From: Arenibacter troitsensis
GTDB taxonomy: Bacteria > Bacteroidota > Bacteroidia > Flavobacteriales > Flavobacteriaceae
Direction of reading: 5' to 3'
NCBI RefSeq assembly: GCF_900177645.1
Contig: NZ_FXAO01000007.1
Span: 283,716 to 347,715 of the forward strand
Length of the DNA: 64,000 nucleotides
A model generated the notes under the pieces. That model was not told the DNA's origin. It made no database searches and saw only the letters and a list, made by a program, of their open reading frames with translations. Below, in pieces: positions 43,597 through 53,325 of this stretch; position 1 is the first letter of the stretch, and each line of letters opens with the position of its first letter. A program made the translations under genes and the position numbers.

Positions 43597-45177
43597 ATGA
43601 AAAAAGTACTCAATTTTATTACAATATTGTTCGTTTTCTCCCAACTCTCCGTCCATGCCCAAAGGAATAAGGCAACGACCCAAAAAGGGACAGCCCAATC
43701 CCCCAATATCATCTATATCTTGGCGGATGATCTGGGATATGGCGATGTTAAAGCTTTTAATCCCGAAGGAAAAATTGCTACTCCTAACCTGGACGCAATG
43801 GCTGCCAATGGAGTTAAGTTTACCGATGCCCATACCTCATCGGCGGTATGTACCCCTACCCGCTATGGCATATTAACTGGACGATACAATTGGCGAACTT
43901 CCTTAAAGAGTTTTGTGCTGAGCGGCTATTCCAAATCCTTGATTAAACAAGAGCGTACCACCATTGCCGAAATGCTAAAAACACAAGGCTATACTACAGC
44001 CTATGTAGGCAAATGGCACCTAGGCTGGGACTGGGATGTTCAGGATAAGGATTCCAACTTAGAGCATAATAAACTTAATGCAAATCCGGAGGTGAACTTC
44101 GCCTCCCCCGTCAAAAATGGGCCAGCTACCCATGGGTTCGAATATTCCTTTGGTTTTTGTGGTTCCCTCGATATGGCGCCATATGTATACGTGGAGAATG
44201 ATATGCCTACTATGGTACCGACCAAGACAACGGTATCGGTGGATGAAAAAGGCATTTGGAGAAAAGGACCTACTTCGGACGATTTTGTTCATGCTACCGT
44301 GCTCCAGGATCTGACGGACAAGGCCGTTAAATATATAGATGAAAAGGCCAAGGGCAAATCCCCCTTCTTTTTATATTTCCCATTGCCCGCCCCCCACACA
44401 CCCATTTTACCTACCACGGAATTTTTGGGCAAGAGCAATACCAACATGTACGGCGATTTTGTGATGCAGGTAGATGATGTGGTTGGCCAAATAAGGGCCG
44501 CCCTTAAAAAACAGGGCATATCCGAAAATACCCTCCTGGTGTTTACCAGTGACAATGGCTGTTCCCCGAAAGCCGATTTTGAGGAGCTTGCCAAAGTAGA
44601 CCATGATCCCAGCTATACTTTTAGGGGCACCAAAGCCGATATCTTTGAAGGTGGGCACCATGTACCCTTTATAGTAGAATGGCCCAATAGAGCTCCCAAA
44701 AATACAAGTACGGACAAAATTATCTGTACCACCGATTTTTTTGCCACCTGCGCAGAATTGACAGGGTATAAAATTAAAGATACCGAGGCGGAGGACAGTT
44801 ATAGTATGCTGTCTCTTATACAAGGGGAAAAGGATGAGGAAATACGTGAATATACCGTACATCATTCCATAAATGGATCTTTTGCCATCAGACAGGGCTC
44901 TTGGAAATTAAGTGTTTGTCCAGGTTCCGGAGGTTGGAGCTACCCAAGGCCACAGGATATAAAACAAGAGAAACTGGATTTGCCCGCTATGCAGCTATAC
45001 AATTTGGCGGCCGATATTGGGGAAACAAAAAATTTGATAGCCCAATTCCCGGAGAAGGCGGCAGAGCTTAAGTTGGCCCTTAAAAAAATTATTCTAGACG
45101 GAAGAAGTACTGCTGGGGCGGTACAGGAAAATGATGGTATGGAAGGCTGGGAGCAAATAGAAGGTATTATCAATTAA
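43597..45177 (+). CDS. Sulfatase 2 (family S1, secreted)
   Basis: A 526-residue sulfatase from ATG 43597; an earlier ATG at 43561 would add 12 residues in front of a clear signal peptide (MKKVLNFITILFVFSQ, cleaved after HAQ). The formylglycine motif is CTPTR in SSAVCTPTRYGILTGRYNWR, a permitted CxPxR variant. Metal ligands lie in ILADDLGYGDVKAF and FTSDNGCSP, and YVGKWHLGWDWD forms part of the active site. No lipobox, so it is periplasmic or exported. The overall plan is that of arylsulfatase A-like glycan sulfatases. It appears to have its own promoter and no close partner before the repeat region at 45222. Confidence 0.9.
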   Translation: MKKVLNFITILFVFSQLSVHAQRNKATTQKGTAQSPNIIYILADDLGYGDVKAFNPEGKIATPNLDAMAANGVKFTDAHTSSAVCTPTRYGILTGRYNWRTSLKSFVLSGYSKSLIKQERTTIAEMLKTQGYTTAYVGKWHLGWDWDVQDKDSNLEHNKLNANPEVNFASPVKNGPATHGFEYSFGFCGSLDMAPYVYVENDMPTMVPTKTTVSVDEKGIWRKGPTSDDFVHATVLQDLTDKAVKYIDEKAKGKSPFFLYFPLPAPHTPILPTTEFLGKSNTNMYGDFVMQVDDVVGQIRAALKKQGISENTLLVFTSDNGCSPKADFEELAKVDHDPSYTFRGTKADIFEGGHHVPFIVEWPNRAPKNTSTDKIICTTDFFATCAELTGYKIKDTEAEDSYSMLSLIQGEKDEEIREYTVHHSINGSFAIRQGSWKLSVCPGSGGWSYPRPQDIKQEKLDLPAMQLYNLAADIGETKNLIAQFPEKAAELKLALKKIILDGRSTAGAVQENDGMEGWEQIEGIIN

Positions 45178-45221
45178 AGTTAGTTTGATTTTTAATTGCT
45201 AATGATTTTTTTAGGTTAATG

Positions 45222-45347
45222 TTGTCGGGTAGAGTGCAGTTGAGGTTTGTCAGGTCGAGCGCAGTCGAGACCTCATTGTCCCCAAATCCTCTCGACTCCG
45301 CCTGTCTGCCGACAAGGCAGGCTTACCTGTCGGGAGGCAGGCTCTAG
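45222..45347. repeat. REP-like intergenic palindromic repeats
   Basis: Two diverged tandem units of about 25 bp (45223-45247 and 45249-45273) share the core GGTCGAGCGCAGTCGAG; a further TCTCGACT is at 45289. They are followed by CCTGTCTGCCGACAAGGCAG and a partial second copy (CTGTCGGGAGGCAGGC). Their higher G+C and palindromic cores resemble the dispersed intergenic repeats of flavobacterial genomes. They separate sulfatase 2 from the next operon. Confidence 0.6.
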
Positions 45348-45444
45348 GAGCATGAGCATTAATTAATGTACAATCAATTATTTGCATCTATTTTTTAATC
45401 AAATTCACGATAATTAAATATTCAACAAATCAAAAAACAAGTCC

Positions 45445-47034
45445 ATGCGAAGATTTTGTATATCCATTCTTTCTTGTCTAACGGTATTACATGTTTCCTG
45501 TCAAAAACAGGAAAGTAAGGGGCAGCCCAATATTGTTTTTATCCTGGCCGATGATTTGGGCTATACAGATCTAAGTTGTATGGGCAGTACCTACTATGAA
45601 ACACCCAACATAGACAGGATAGCGGATCAAGGAACTATTTTCACCAACGGATATGCCGCCAGTAGGGTCTGTAGCCCCTCACGGGCTAGTATCATGTCCG
45701 GTAAATTCACTGCCAGGCATGATATCACCGTACATATTGGGTCTCCTTCCGGTGAAGCATGGCGAAATAGGAATCGATTTACAAAACTGCTTCCGGCCGA
45801 ATATATCCATAACCTGCCCAAGGAGTATATTACCATGCCCGAAGCGTTGAAACAACATGGGTATAAAACATTTTTTGCCGGAAAATGGCATTTGGGCGAC
45901 AAGGGTTCCTGGCCCGAAGATCACGGATTTGATATCAACGTTGGCGGATGGACGTCAGGAGGGCCAAGGGGAGGTTATTTTTCTCCTTATGACAATCCTA
46001 ATTTGGAAAATCTGAAGGATGGGGAGAACCTCTCACATCGACTTGCCAAGGAAACGGTAAAATTCATTCAAGAAAATAATCCTCAGAAAACCGGAAAGCC
46101 TTTTTTTGCCTATCTCTCCTTTTATGCGGTGCATTCGCCCATTCAGACCACTCAGGAAAAATGGAAGAAATATCGGGATAAGGCAGTGCAACAAGGAGTG
46201 GCGGAAAAAGCCTATAACATGGGGAAATTTTTGCCCATTCGCCAGGTGCAGGACAACCCAATTTATGCGGGCTTGGTAGAGCAAATGGATGAGGCTGTTG
46301 GGCAGGTGCTTTGCGCCCTGGACGAGCTGGGGCTAGAGGAAAATACCATTGTTGTGTTTACCTCCGATAATGGAGGGGTGGCTGCCGGGGATAATTTTTC
46401 AACCAGCAACAAACCCTTGCGGGCCGGTAAGGGATATCAGTTTGAGGGCGGTATCAGGGAACCCTATTTTATCAAGATTCCAGGTCTCTCCAAAGGAGGC
46501 GATAAAATTGATTATCCGGTATCGGGAACAGATTTCTATCCCACATTCTTGGAGTTGGCTGGTGCCCAACAGCTACCCAAGGAACATAACGATGGTATTA
46601 GCCTTCTCCCTTTGTTTAAAGGGGAGACATTGGCCGAGCGGCCTCTTATCTGGCACTTCCCGCATTACGGGAACCAAGGGGGTGAGCCTTCTTCCATTAT
46701 TCGTAGGGGCAACTGGAAACTTATTGATTACTATGAGGACGGAAGAAAAGAACTCTATGACCTGTCTAAGGACCTTGGGGAGAAAACGGATCTCGCGGCA
46801 GCCTATCCTGATAAGGTACAGGAACTTAACAAGGAGTTGTTCGACTATCTAACAGAGGTGGGAGCCAAATACGCAAAGCCCGATCCTGAATATTCAGAAG
46901 AAAAGGCCAGGGAGTTTTTGCACAAAATGGAATATGAAAAGATGCCTGAACTGGAAAAACAACGGATGGAGCTATTATCCAATGATTTTGATCCCAAAAA
47001 CAACTGGTGGGGCAGTATGGTGACCAAAGATTAA
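45445..47034 (+). CDS. Sulfatase 3 (family S1, lipoprotein)
   Basis: A 529-residue sulfatase. The signal ends in a lipobox (TVLHVSCQ) so it is a lipoprotein. The formylglycine motif is CSPSR in ASRVCSPSRASIMSGKF; metal-site residues are in ILADDLGYTDLSC and FTSDNGGVAA, and FAGKWHLGDKGS completes the site. The protein is longer at the C-terminus than sulfatase 1. It opens a run of six plus-strand genes with gaps of 25-70 bp or overlaps (sulfatase, GH97, GH29, sulfatase, GH117), a likely operon that works on desulfated oligosaccharides in the periplasm or at the surface. Confidence 0.92.
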   Translation: MRRFCISILSCLTVLHVSCQKQESKGQPNIVFILADDLGYTDLSCMGSTYYETPNIDRIADQGTIFTNGYAASRVCSPSRASIMSGKFTARHDITVHIGSPSGEAWRNRNRFTKLLPAEYIHNLPKEYITMPEALKQHGYKTFFAGKWHLGDKGSWPEDHGFDINVGGWTSGGPRGGYFSPYDNPNLENLKDGENLSHRLAKETVKFIQENNPQKTGKPFFAYLSFYAVHSPIQTTQEKWKKYRDKAVQQGVAEKAYNMGKFLPIRQVQDNPIYAGLVEQMDEAVGQVLCALDELGLEENTIVVFTSDNGGVAAGDNFSTSNKPLRAGKGYQFEGGIREPYFIKIPGLSKGGDKIDYPVSGTDFYPTFLELAGAQQLPKEHNDGISLLPLFKGETLAERPLIWHFPHYGNQGGEPSSIIRRGNWKLIDYYEDGRKELYDLSKDLGEKTDLAAAYPDKVQELNKELFDYLTEVGAKYAKPDPEYSEEKAREFLHKMEYEKMPELEKQRMELLSNDFDPKNNWWGSMVTKD

Positions 47035-47055
47035 AAATGTAAAAAATAAATTATA

Positions 47056-48972
47056 ATGATAATGCGAAGAAAGTTCTTTTTTATTGCCTTGTTGATAGGG
47101 TTGGTATCTTGCCAAAAATCCCTGGATAATTTCAACTTAACTTCTCCAGATGGTAATCGATCCATGGGGATACAGCTTGTTGATAATAAGTTGAATTATC
47201 AGGTTGGCTCTCAAGGTGTAGAACTTATCGGGACTTCGGAATTGGAAATAATACCGAACGCGAAGGTGACCATCCTGAAAGCCACAGAAATTGAAAACGA
47301 CGATAGCTGGAATCCGGTTTGGGGGCAACAAAGCAGCATCCGGGACCATTTTAAAGAACTTCAATTGGATCTGAATATCGATGGAGTAGGGGGAAAATTG
47401 TTGGCCCGTGCCTATAATGAAGGAGTTGCTTTTAGATTTGTCCTCAACGAAGGCGAAAAACCAAAGGAGGCCATTTTTAAATTCACCTACAATTTGCCAA
47501 ACGGCAATAATTATTTTACACCAGCAGGTGAAAGTGAACCATTGGGGCCTGTGGATTATAAAGGACTCACAGATTATTTACAGGACAAAGGTCCTAAAAA
47601 GAGAAAAATTAGTGTCCCTCTAGTAGTTGAATCTACAGACCAATCCTATATGGCGTTATTGGAGTCGGACCTCTATGTGGCCAATGGTATGGATCCCATG
47701 CATCTTGATGTTGGGGAGATGGAAGGAAAAATTGCATCCATCAACAAAGTAGCATTAAGTGACAAGGAATGGACCAGTCCTTGGCGGGTAATTCTTTTTG
47801 GGCAATCGGCTGGCGACCTTGTGGTGAACACAGTACCCATCAACTTGGCAAGTCCGTCTAAACTTGAGAATACCGATTGGATAAAGCCCGGAAAGACCTT
47901 GTGGGATTGGCGTGTTCATGGTTACACCGCTCCTGATGGGTTTGTGTATGGAATCAATACCGAAAGCTATTTCCGTTTTATCGATTTTGCCGCCGAAAAG
48001 GGAATCGACTATTTCCTTATCGATGATTCCTGGTACAAGGAAGTTACCAAAGGGCATTTTGAGCTTTCCGATAAACTGGACCTAGAAAAGGTGATCGCAT
48101 ATGCCGCGGAGAAGGAGGTAGATCTGATGTTGTACTATGACCGAAGGCATGGAGAATATGGGGATGATGAACTTTTTCCTTATTACCAGTCTTTGGGAAT
48201 GAAGGGAATCAAATATGGTTTCATGGGCAGCAATGTGGATTTTACCAGGGAGGCCATACAGAAAAGTGCGGCAAGTGAGCTGCTGATCGATTTTCATGAC
48301 GGTCCGGTACCTTTTACGGGAATACGCCGTACCTATCCCAATGCCATAACCAGGGAATACTGCCATGCCCAGCAGGATTCACGTAGGGCTTTCACCCCCG
48401 AGGCGTTCATTAAAATGGCACTGATAAACGCCATTACCGGTCCTTTGGATATGAACAACTGCAATTTTGATCTAACGGGGATCAACAGTGGACTACGGCA
48501 AAAAGGCCCAAGGGAAACAAATACTTATTTTTCGACAGTAGCTTCTGAAGCCGCCCGAACATTGGTTATTTTCAGTGGTTTGGTCTGTATCCCAGATGCC
48601 CCGGAAGCTTATGAAGCCAAGGCCGATCTTTTCGAATTTATTCAAAAAATGCCTGTTGGGAAATGGGATGAGAGCCAGATTCTACATTCCAAAATAGGCG
48701 AATATATTACTACGGCAAGGCGCCATGGTAAGGAATGGTTTATTGGCAGTGTGTACAACCAACAAGGAGGGGCACTGGATATTGGTCTCGACTTTTTGGA
48801 GGCCGATCAGGAATACGATATCACCTTTTATGAGGACACCTCCGAAACCCATTGTAAGACCAATCCGGAAGCTTACCAAGTTAGGAACGGCAAAGTTAAA
48901 AAAGGAGATGTTGTTAAGGCCGTAATGGCGCCAGGAGGCGGACATTGTATGTGGATACGGTCAACCAATTAA
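47056..48972 (+). CDS. GH97-family glycoside hydrolase, divergent active site
   Basis: A 638-residue lipoprotein (lipobox GLVSC at 15-19). It has the GH97 plan: N-terminal beta-sandwich (to about 280), a TIM barrel with LWDWRVHGY, YFLIDDSWY, LLIDFHDGPVPFTGIRRTYP, and a C-terminal beta domain. GH97 enzymes cut terminal alpha-glucose or alpha-galactose. In retaining members a nucleophile Asp sits in a segment like IKVDFM; here it reads IKYGFM (Gly388), and the acid/base Glu in REGxxGxE is Gln440 (REYCHAQQ). It may therefore be an inverting or otherwise changed member. It lies 22 bp after sulfatase 3. Confidence 0.82.
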   Translation: MIMRRKFFFIALLIGLVSCQKSLDNFNLTSPDGNRSMGIQLVDNKLNYQVGSQGVELIGTSELEIIPNAKVTILKATEIENDDSWNPVWGQQSSIRDHFKELQLDLNIDGVGGKLLARAYNEGVAFRFVLNEGEKPKEAIFKFTYNLPNGNNYFTPAGESEPLGPVDYKGLTDYLQDKGPKKRKISVPLVVESTDQSYMALLESDLYVANGMDPMHLDVGEMEGKIASINKVALSDKEWTSPWRVILFGQSAGDLVVNTVPINLASPSKLENTDWIKPGKTLWDWRVHGYTAPDGFVYGINTESYFRFIDFAAEKGIDYFLIDDSWYKEVTKGHFELSDKLDLEKVIAYAAEKEVDLMLYYDRRHGEYGDDELFPYYQSLGMKGIKYGFMGSNVDFTREAIQKSAASELLIDFHDGPVPFTGIRRTYPNAITREYCHAQQDSRRAFTPEAFIKMALINAITGPLDMNNCNFDLTGINSGLRQKGPRETNTYFSTVASEAARTLVIFSGLVCIPDAPEAYEAKADLFEFIQKMPVGKWDESQILHSKIGEYITTARRHGKEWFIGSVYNQQGGALDIGLDFLEADQEYDITFYEDTSETHCKTNPEAYQVRNGKVKKGDVVKAVMAPGGGHCMWIRSTN

Positions 48973-49040
48973 ACATCGTTGTAAAGAAAGTAGGTCAAGA
49001 TTTTGAAACTATGTTGACGTGGAATTAAATAGATAAAAAA

Positions 49041-50633
49041 ATGGGTGTAACTAAATCAATCTTAATTTTTGCCATAGCTGTATTGTTTAGGGCCTGTAAT
49101 TTAAATCAAAAGAAAGAAGCTACTGCAAAAGTACTTTATGACGGTAGTTGGGAATCCCTTCAAAAAATGCCGGTACCCGATTGGTTCAATGATGGGAAAA
49201 TAGGAATCTTTATTCATTGGGGCCCTTATAGTGTTATAGGTCACCGCAAAGGGGGTAGGGGATATGCAGAACATGTTCCGAAACTGATCTATACGGATTC
49301 CTCTTATTACTATCCTTATTTGAGGGAACGTTGGGGAGCGGCCCCACCGGAATTTGGTTATAAGGACATTATCCCCGAATTCAAAGCTGAGAATTGGAAT
49401 CCTGACGACTGGGCTAAACTGTTTGCTGGCGTAGGGGCAAAATATGTAGTGCTAACAGCAGAACATCATGACGGCTGGGCCAACTGGGATTCAGACCTAA
49501 CTCCCTGGAATGCCATGGATAAAGGTCCTAAACGCGATTTGGTTGGTGATTTGGGCAAAGCGGTCAAAAATGAAGGTTTAAAGTATGCGCCATCATATCA
49601 CAGGGAAAGACATACTAGTTTTTTTACAAAAAAGCAATATGTGGTAAATGCAGATCCTCATGATGATATTTTGGAGGAAATCAAAAGAAACCCTGAAGCA
49701 GAATCACTTTACGGACCTTTTGGGTTCAGTAAAGAAGCCGTTGATGAATTTGTAGCCCGTTGGAAGGAAATTCAAGATAAGTACCAACCAGACTTTTTAT
49801 GGATAGACGATATTCCGATTTTTACAAGAGATGGTAATAATACACAGGTTGAACCAAAAGTATTTAAACCAGAAATACAATACCTGTATGATCAATGTAG
49901 ACTGATGATCACCGATTTCATGAATAATGGAAAGGAAAAGGGCCAGGAAGTATATGTAAACAACAAGGGAGCCAATAGAAACTGGCCAGATGGGGTAGGC
50001 TGTTTGGAAAAGGACAACCTTAAACTAGAAGTAATTGGCCCAAAATGGCAGAGCTGTACCACCTTCGGTACCTCCTTTGGCTATTTGGAAAACGATACGT
50101 ACAAATCAATAGAGGATATTATAAAGGAGATGGTAGAGGTAATCTCCAGAAATGGTAACTTTTTGGTGAATATCGGTCCCAAGGCAGATGGCGCCATTCC
50201 AGATGAGCAATTGGAGCGACTGCACGAAATGGGAAGGTGGCTGAAAATAAATGGGGAGGCCATTTATGGAACCCGCTATTGGAAAGAAAATTATCAGGAA
50301 AAGGGACATCTCGCTTTTACTACCAAGGGAACAAAGCTTTTTGCAATTGCATTGGAAAAACCAGTGAATTCTATAGTTATTGAAGCTACCAAAGGATGGG
50401 CAGAGAATGAAGTGGAGTCGGTTAAGATTCTAGGATCCGAGGCTGAGGTTAAGTGGAGCATGAAGCCTGAAGGCTTGAAAATAATCCCTCCGGCAGACTT
50501 GGGAAAAAGTGAATATGCCTGGTCCTTTGAAATAGCAACAAATAGTTTGCAACACGCTCCCAATGCCATACAAACAGATGCCAATAAAGCGTTGAAAGGG
50601 ACCAAAAAGGTAGATTTGGATGGGAAACATTAA
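49041..50633 (+). CDS. GH29 alpha-L-fucosidase-like enzyme
   Basis: A 530-residue enzyme with a probable lipobox (LFRAC near residue 18). Signatures of GH29 are IGIFIHWGPYSV, VVLTAEHHDGWANWDS and FLWIDDIPIF, in which the Asp after WI matches the retaining nucleophile; LVNIGPKADG is also typical. The C-terminal 100 residues form a beta-sandwich. It should release alpha-L-fucose or a related sugar from non-reducing ends. Its 3' end overlaps the start of sulfatase 4 by 14 bp. The acid/base residue could not be placed with confidence, as is usual in this family. Confidence 0.88.
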   Translation: MGVTKSILIFAIAVLFRACNLNQKKEATAKVLYDGSWESLQKMPVPDWFNDGKIGIFIHWGPYSVIGHRKGGRGYAEHVPKLIYTDSSYYYPYLRERWGAAPPEFGYKDIIPEFKAENWNPDDWAKLFAGVGAKYVVLTAEHHDGWANWDSDLTPWNAMDKGPKRDLVGDLGKAVKNEGLKYAPSYHRERHTSFFTKKQYVVNADPHDDILEEIKRNPEAESLYGPFGFSKEAVDEFVARWKEIQDKYQPDFLWIDDIPIFTRDGNNTQVEPKVFKPEIQYLYDQCRLMITDFMNNGKEKGQEVYVNNKGANRNWPDGVGCLEKDNLKLEVIGPKWQSCTTFGTSFGYLENDTYKSIEDIIKEMVEVISRNGNFLVNIGPKADGAIPDEQLERLHEMGRWLKINGEAIYGTRYWKENYQEKGHLAFTTKGTKLFAIALEKPVNSIVIEATKGWAENEVESVKILGSEAEVKWSMKPEGLKIIPPADLGKSEYAWSFEIATNSLQHAPNAIQTDANKALKGTKKVDLDGKH

Positions 50634-52113
50634 AAAGGCGATAGCGGTCGTTCTCTGTTGTTGGATGTTGTCTTCTTGTGAAAAAGAAAAGAAGCCAAAC
50701 ATTATTTTTATCATGGCCGATGACCTAGGGTGGCAAGATGTTGGCTTTATGGGGAGCAATTGGTTTGAAACCCCCAACCTGGATCAGCTGGCAGGGGAAA
50801 GCCTTGTCTTTAGCAATGCCTATATGTACCCCACCTGTTCCCCTTCACGAGCGGCTTTGTTAACAGGGAAACAGTCCTTTAGGACGGGAATATACAATGT
50901 GCCCGTGTTGGAAAAAGGGGATAACCAGAACAATATATTTTCGCGTTGGACGGTTGGCCTGGAACATACCATGTATGCAGAGCCATTAAAAAATGCGGGT
51001 TACCGATCCATCCACCTGGGAAAATGGCATGTGGTAGGTCCCAATCCAGAAGAGGAAACAGATTATCCGTTTCAAAATCCTTTAAAGCAACCTGCCAACG
51101 GAAACTTGGATTGGTTGGCAGACCACTTATCCATCGATATTCAAAAATACTATCCTTTGGGAAAGGGGTTTCATGAGAACGTAGGAGGCACCTGGTGGGG
51201 AGATCCTGCCCGTGGGTATACAGAAGGCTATAAATCTGAAAGCGGTGGCTATAAGGCCCCTTTCAAGAATCCTTTTATTGGGGATAAGGAAGATGATGAA
51301 TGGTTAACGGACCGTTTGACGGATGATGCCATCGATTTTATTGAACGCAATAAGCAGCAACCCTTTTTGGTGAACCTTCATTATTATGCACCACATCGTC
51401 CTACAGTGCCAAGAGACAAGGATTCGTTTCAGAAATTTATGGGCAAAGCGGCTGATTCCATTACAGGTCAAGGAGAAAATAACCGTGAAGAAATTGCCGG
51501 CTATGCCACAATGATAGCCTCCATAGATGAAAATGTGAAGCGCATTTTTGATTATTTGGATCAGGAGGGGTTGAGGGAAAATACAATAGTGATATTCACT
51601 TCCGATAACGGATTTAACGGTTTGCAGAGCGGCACAAATATCTTGCGCGGGGCCAAGGGAACCATTTACGAAGGTGGCCTAAGGGTACCCGCTTTTGTAA
51701 ATTGGAAGGGTCATGTTGCCCCTGGGGTTTCGGAAACGCCCATTTGCGGAATGGACTATTTCCCCACATTTTTAGAGTTGGCCCAGGTGAAGGATTATGA
51801 CGGAAAACTTGATGGGAAAAGTTTGCTGCCTTTGTTCAAAAATAATGCATTTAAAGAGCGGGCGCTATTTTGGCATGTGGCAAGTACCTATAAAAATCCG
51901 CCCTGTTCCATAATTAGAAAGGACCAATGGAAGCTGATCCAGTATTTAAACGATGGTAAGGTAGAATTGTACAACTTGGAAAAAGATTTAAAAGAAGCTC
52001 ATAATTTGGTGGAATATAATTCTGAAATAGCTTCCCAATTGTTGAATGAACTAATAACTTGGCGAAAAAACAATAAAGTGCCGCTTCCGCAGGCGTCCGT
52101 ACTACCATTTTAA
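50620..52113 (+). CDS. Sulfatase 4 (family S1, lipoprotein)
   Basis: A 497-residue sulfatase with a lipobox (MLSSC near residue 20). The formylglycine motif is CSPSR in YPTCSPSRAALLTGKQ; metal-site residues lie in IFIMADDLGWQDV and FTSDNGFNGLQ, and HLGKWHVVG is the conserved active-site stretch. Its start lies inside the last codons of the GH29 gene, so fucosidase and sulfatase are made together, which suggests action on a sulfated fucose-type or neighbouring unit. The four sulfatases of the locus differ clearly in sequence, so they probably remove different sulfate groups. Confidence 0.92.
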   Translation: MGNIKKAIAVVLCCWMLSSCEKEKKPNIIFIMADDLGWQDVGFMGSNWFETPNLDQLAGESLVFSNAYMYPTCSPSRAALLTGKQSFRTGIYNVPVLEKGDNQNNIFSRWTVGLEHTMYAEPLKNAGYRSIHLGKWHVVGPNPEEETDYPFQNPLKQPANGNLDWLADHLSIDIQKYYPLGKGFHENVGGTWWGDPARGYTEGYKSESGGYKAPFKNPFIGDKEDDEWLTDRLTDDAIDFIERNKQQPFLVNLHYYAPHRPTVPRDKDSFQKFMGKAADSITGQGENNREEIAGYATMIASIDENVKRIFDYLDQEGLRENTIVIFTSDNGFNGLQSGTNILRGAKGTIYEGGLRVPAFVNWKGHVAPGVSETPICGMDYFPTFLELAQVKDYDGKLDGKSLLPLFKNNAFKERALFWHVASTYKNPPCSIIRKDQWKLIQYLNDGKVELYNLEKDLKEAHNLVEYNSEIASQLLNELITWRKNNKVPLPQASVLPF

Positions 52114-52138
52114 AGAAAAATTCATAGCAAGAAAGCTT

Positions 52139-53179
52139 ATGCAAAAATCAGATAAAAAACCCCTGAATGTATTAAATGTTTGTATGGCATTATCAGTACT
52201 ATTTTTGGCTTGCTGTAAGTCCAAAAGCGAGGAAAAACCGAAAGAAGTGGAGGAAGTTGCAAGTCAATCACAGGCAGCCACCACCACATTTACCTATCAA
52301 GAGATTCCAGGCATAGGAATAGATAGTCTATACAACAGGCGGGACAATAGTGATGTTATAAAAGTAGGGGACACCTATTATGTTTGGTATTCTAGAATGG
52401 ATAGGCCAACAACGGCAGGGTATTGGGCAACCATTTGGTATGCCACCTCCAAAGATGAGGGGCACACTTGGGAGGAGCAGGGCATGGCCTTGGATGTAGG
52501 AAATCAGGGCGAATTTGACAGCCATTCTGTTTTCACCCCCAATATATTGGCTTATAATGGAAAATATTATTTGTACTATACGGGCGTACAACCCACTCCC
52601 GGTAATGCAAAAAAAGAGTTTGAAAATAATTCAACGAACGACTTTACCGCCATTGGTCTGGCCGTTGCCGGTAGCCCGGAAGCTCCTTTCGTTAGGGTCA
52701 AAAACAATCCGATTTTGGAAGTTAGTGAGGTACCCGAGGATTTTGATAGTTACCGAATAGATGATGCCAGTTTGTTAGTAAAGGATGATAAAATTTGGTT
52801 GTATTACAAGGGTCGCTCTATTGTTCATGGAAAAAAAGGCCCCGGGCTCACAAAAATGGGGGTCGCTTTGGCCGACCAACCAGAAGGACCATATAAAAAG
52901 CACCCAGAACCCTTGATAGATAGGGGACATGAAGTATTGATCTGGAGCCAAAATGGGGGAATTGCTTCCTTGGCGTCATTGAGCAAATCCATACATTGGT
53001 CCGAAGATGGAATTAACTTTTCCCCGGAAGAAGAAAATCTAAAGAAGATTCCAATAGCTCCTGGCCTTTATCGCCCACATTGGGAGGATGGGAACCAGGC
53101 CAAGGAAATTCCGGGATGGGGTATTTCCCTAAAGGGCAAAAAAGGAGTCGTTTACCTAGAACGTTTCGAAATGAAGTAA
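52139..53179 (+). CDS. GH117-family glycosidase
   Basis: A 346-residue lipoprotein (lipobox LFLAC near residue 25). The start of the propeller, LYNRRDNSDVIKVGDTYYVWYS at about 64-85, and GHTWEEQG, FDSHSVFTPNIL, YYLYYTG and DSYRIDDASLLVKDDKIWLYY match the five-bladed GH117 family known for removing 3,6-anhydro-galactose from agar or carrageenan oligosaccharides. The family also holds members with other or unknown targets, so the substrate remains open. It ends the plus-strand run; a bidirectional terminator follows at 53263. Confidence 0.82.
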   Translation: MQKSDKKPLNVLNVCMALSVLFLACCKSKSEEKPKEVEEVASQSQAATTTFTYQEIPGIGIDSLYNRRDNSDVIKVGDTYYVWYSRMDRPTTAGYWATIWYATSKDEGHTWEEQGMALDVGNQGEFDSHSVFTPNILAYNGKYYLYYTGVQPTPGNAKKEFENNSTNDFTAIGLAVAGSPEAPFVRVKNNPILEVSEVPEDFDSYRIDDASLLVKDDKIWLYYKGRSIVHGKKGPGLTKMGVALADQPEGPYKKHPEPLIDRGHEVLIWSQNGGIASLASLSKSIHWSEDGINFSPEEENLKKIPIAPGLYRPHWEDGNQAKEIPGWGISLKGKKGVVYLERFEMK

Positions 53180-53262
53180 GAAGGCAGGGATCCTCACAAA
53201 TATTGTTTGGAGCCCATTGTGACATGGAACATTATACTAAAACCGTTCTTGACGGTCCAAAT

Positions 53263-53300
53263 AAAAAAATCCAACCTATTCCAATAGATTGGATTTTTTT
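53263..53300. terminator. Bidirectional terminator between converging genes
   Basis: An 18-bp stem (AAAAAAATCCAACCTATT with its complement, one G-T pair) and a 2-base loop has an A-run on one side and a T-run on the other. It lies between the GH117 gene (+) and the barrel receptor gene (-), and serves both. Confidence 0.9.
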
Positions 53301-53325
53301 GTTGGTGCAACAACTAGGACTTATA

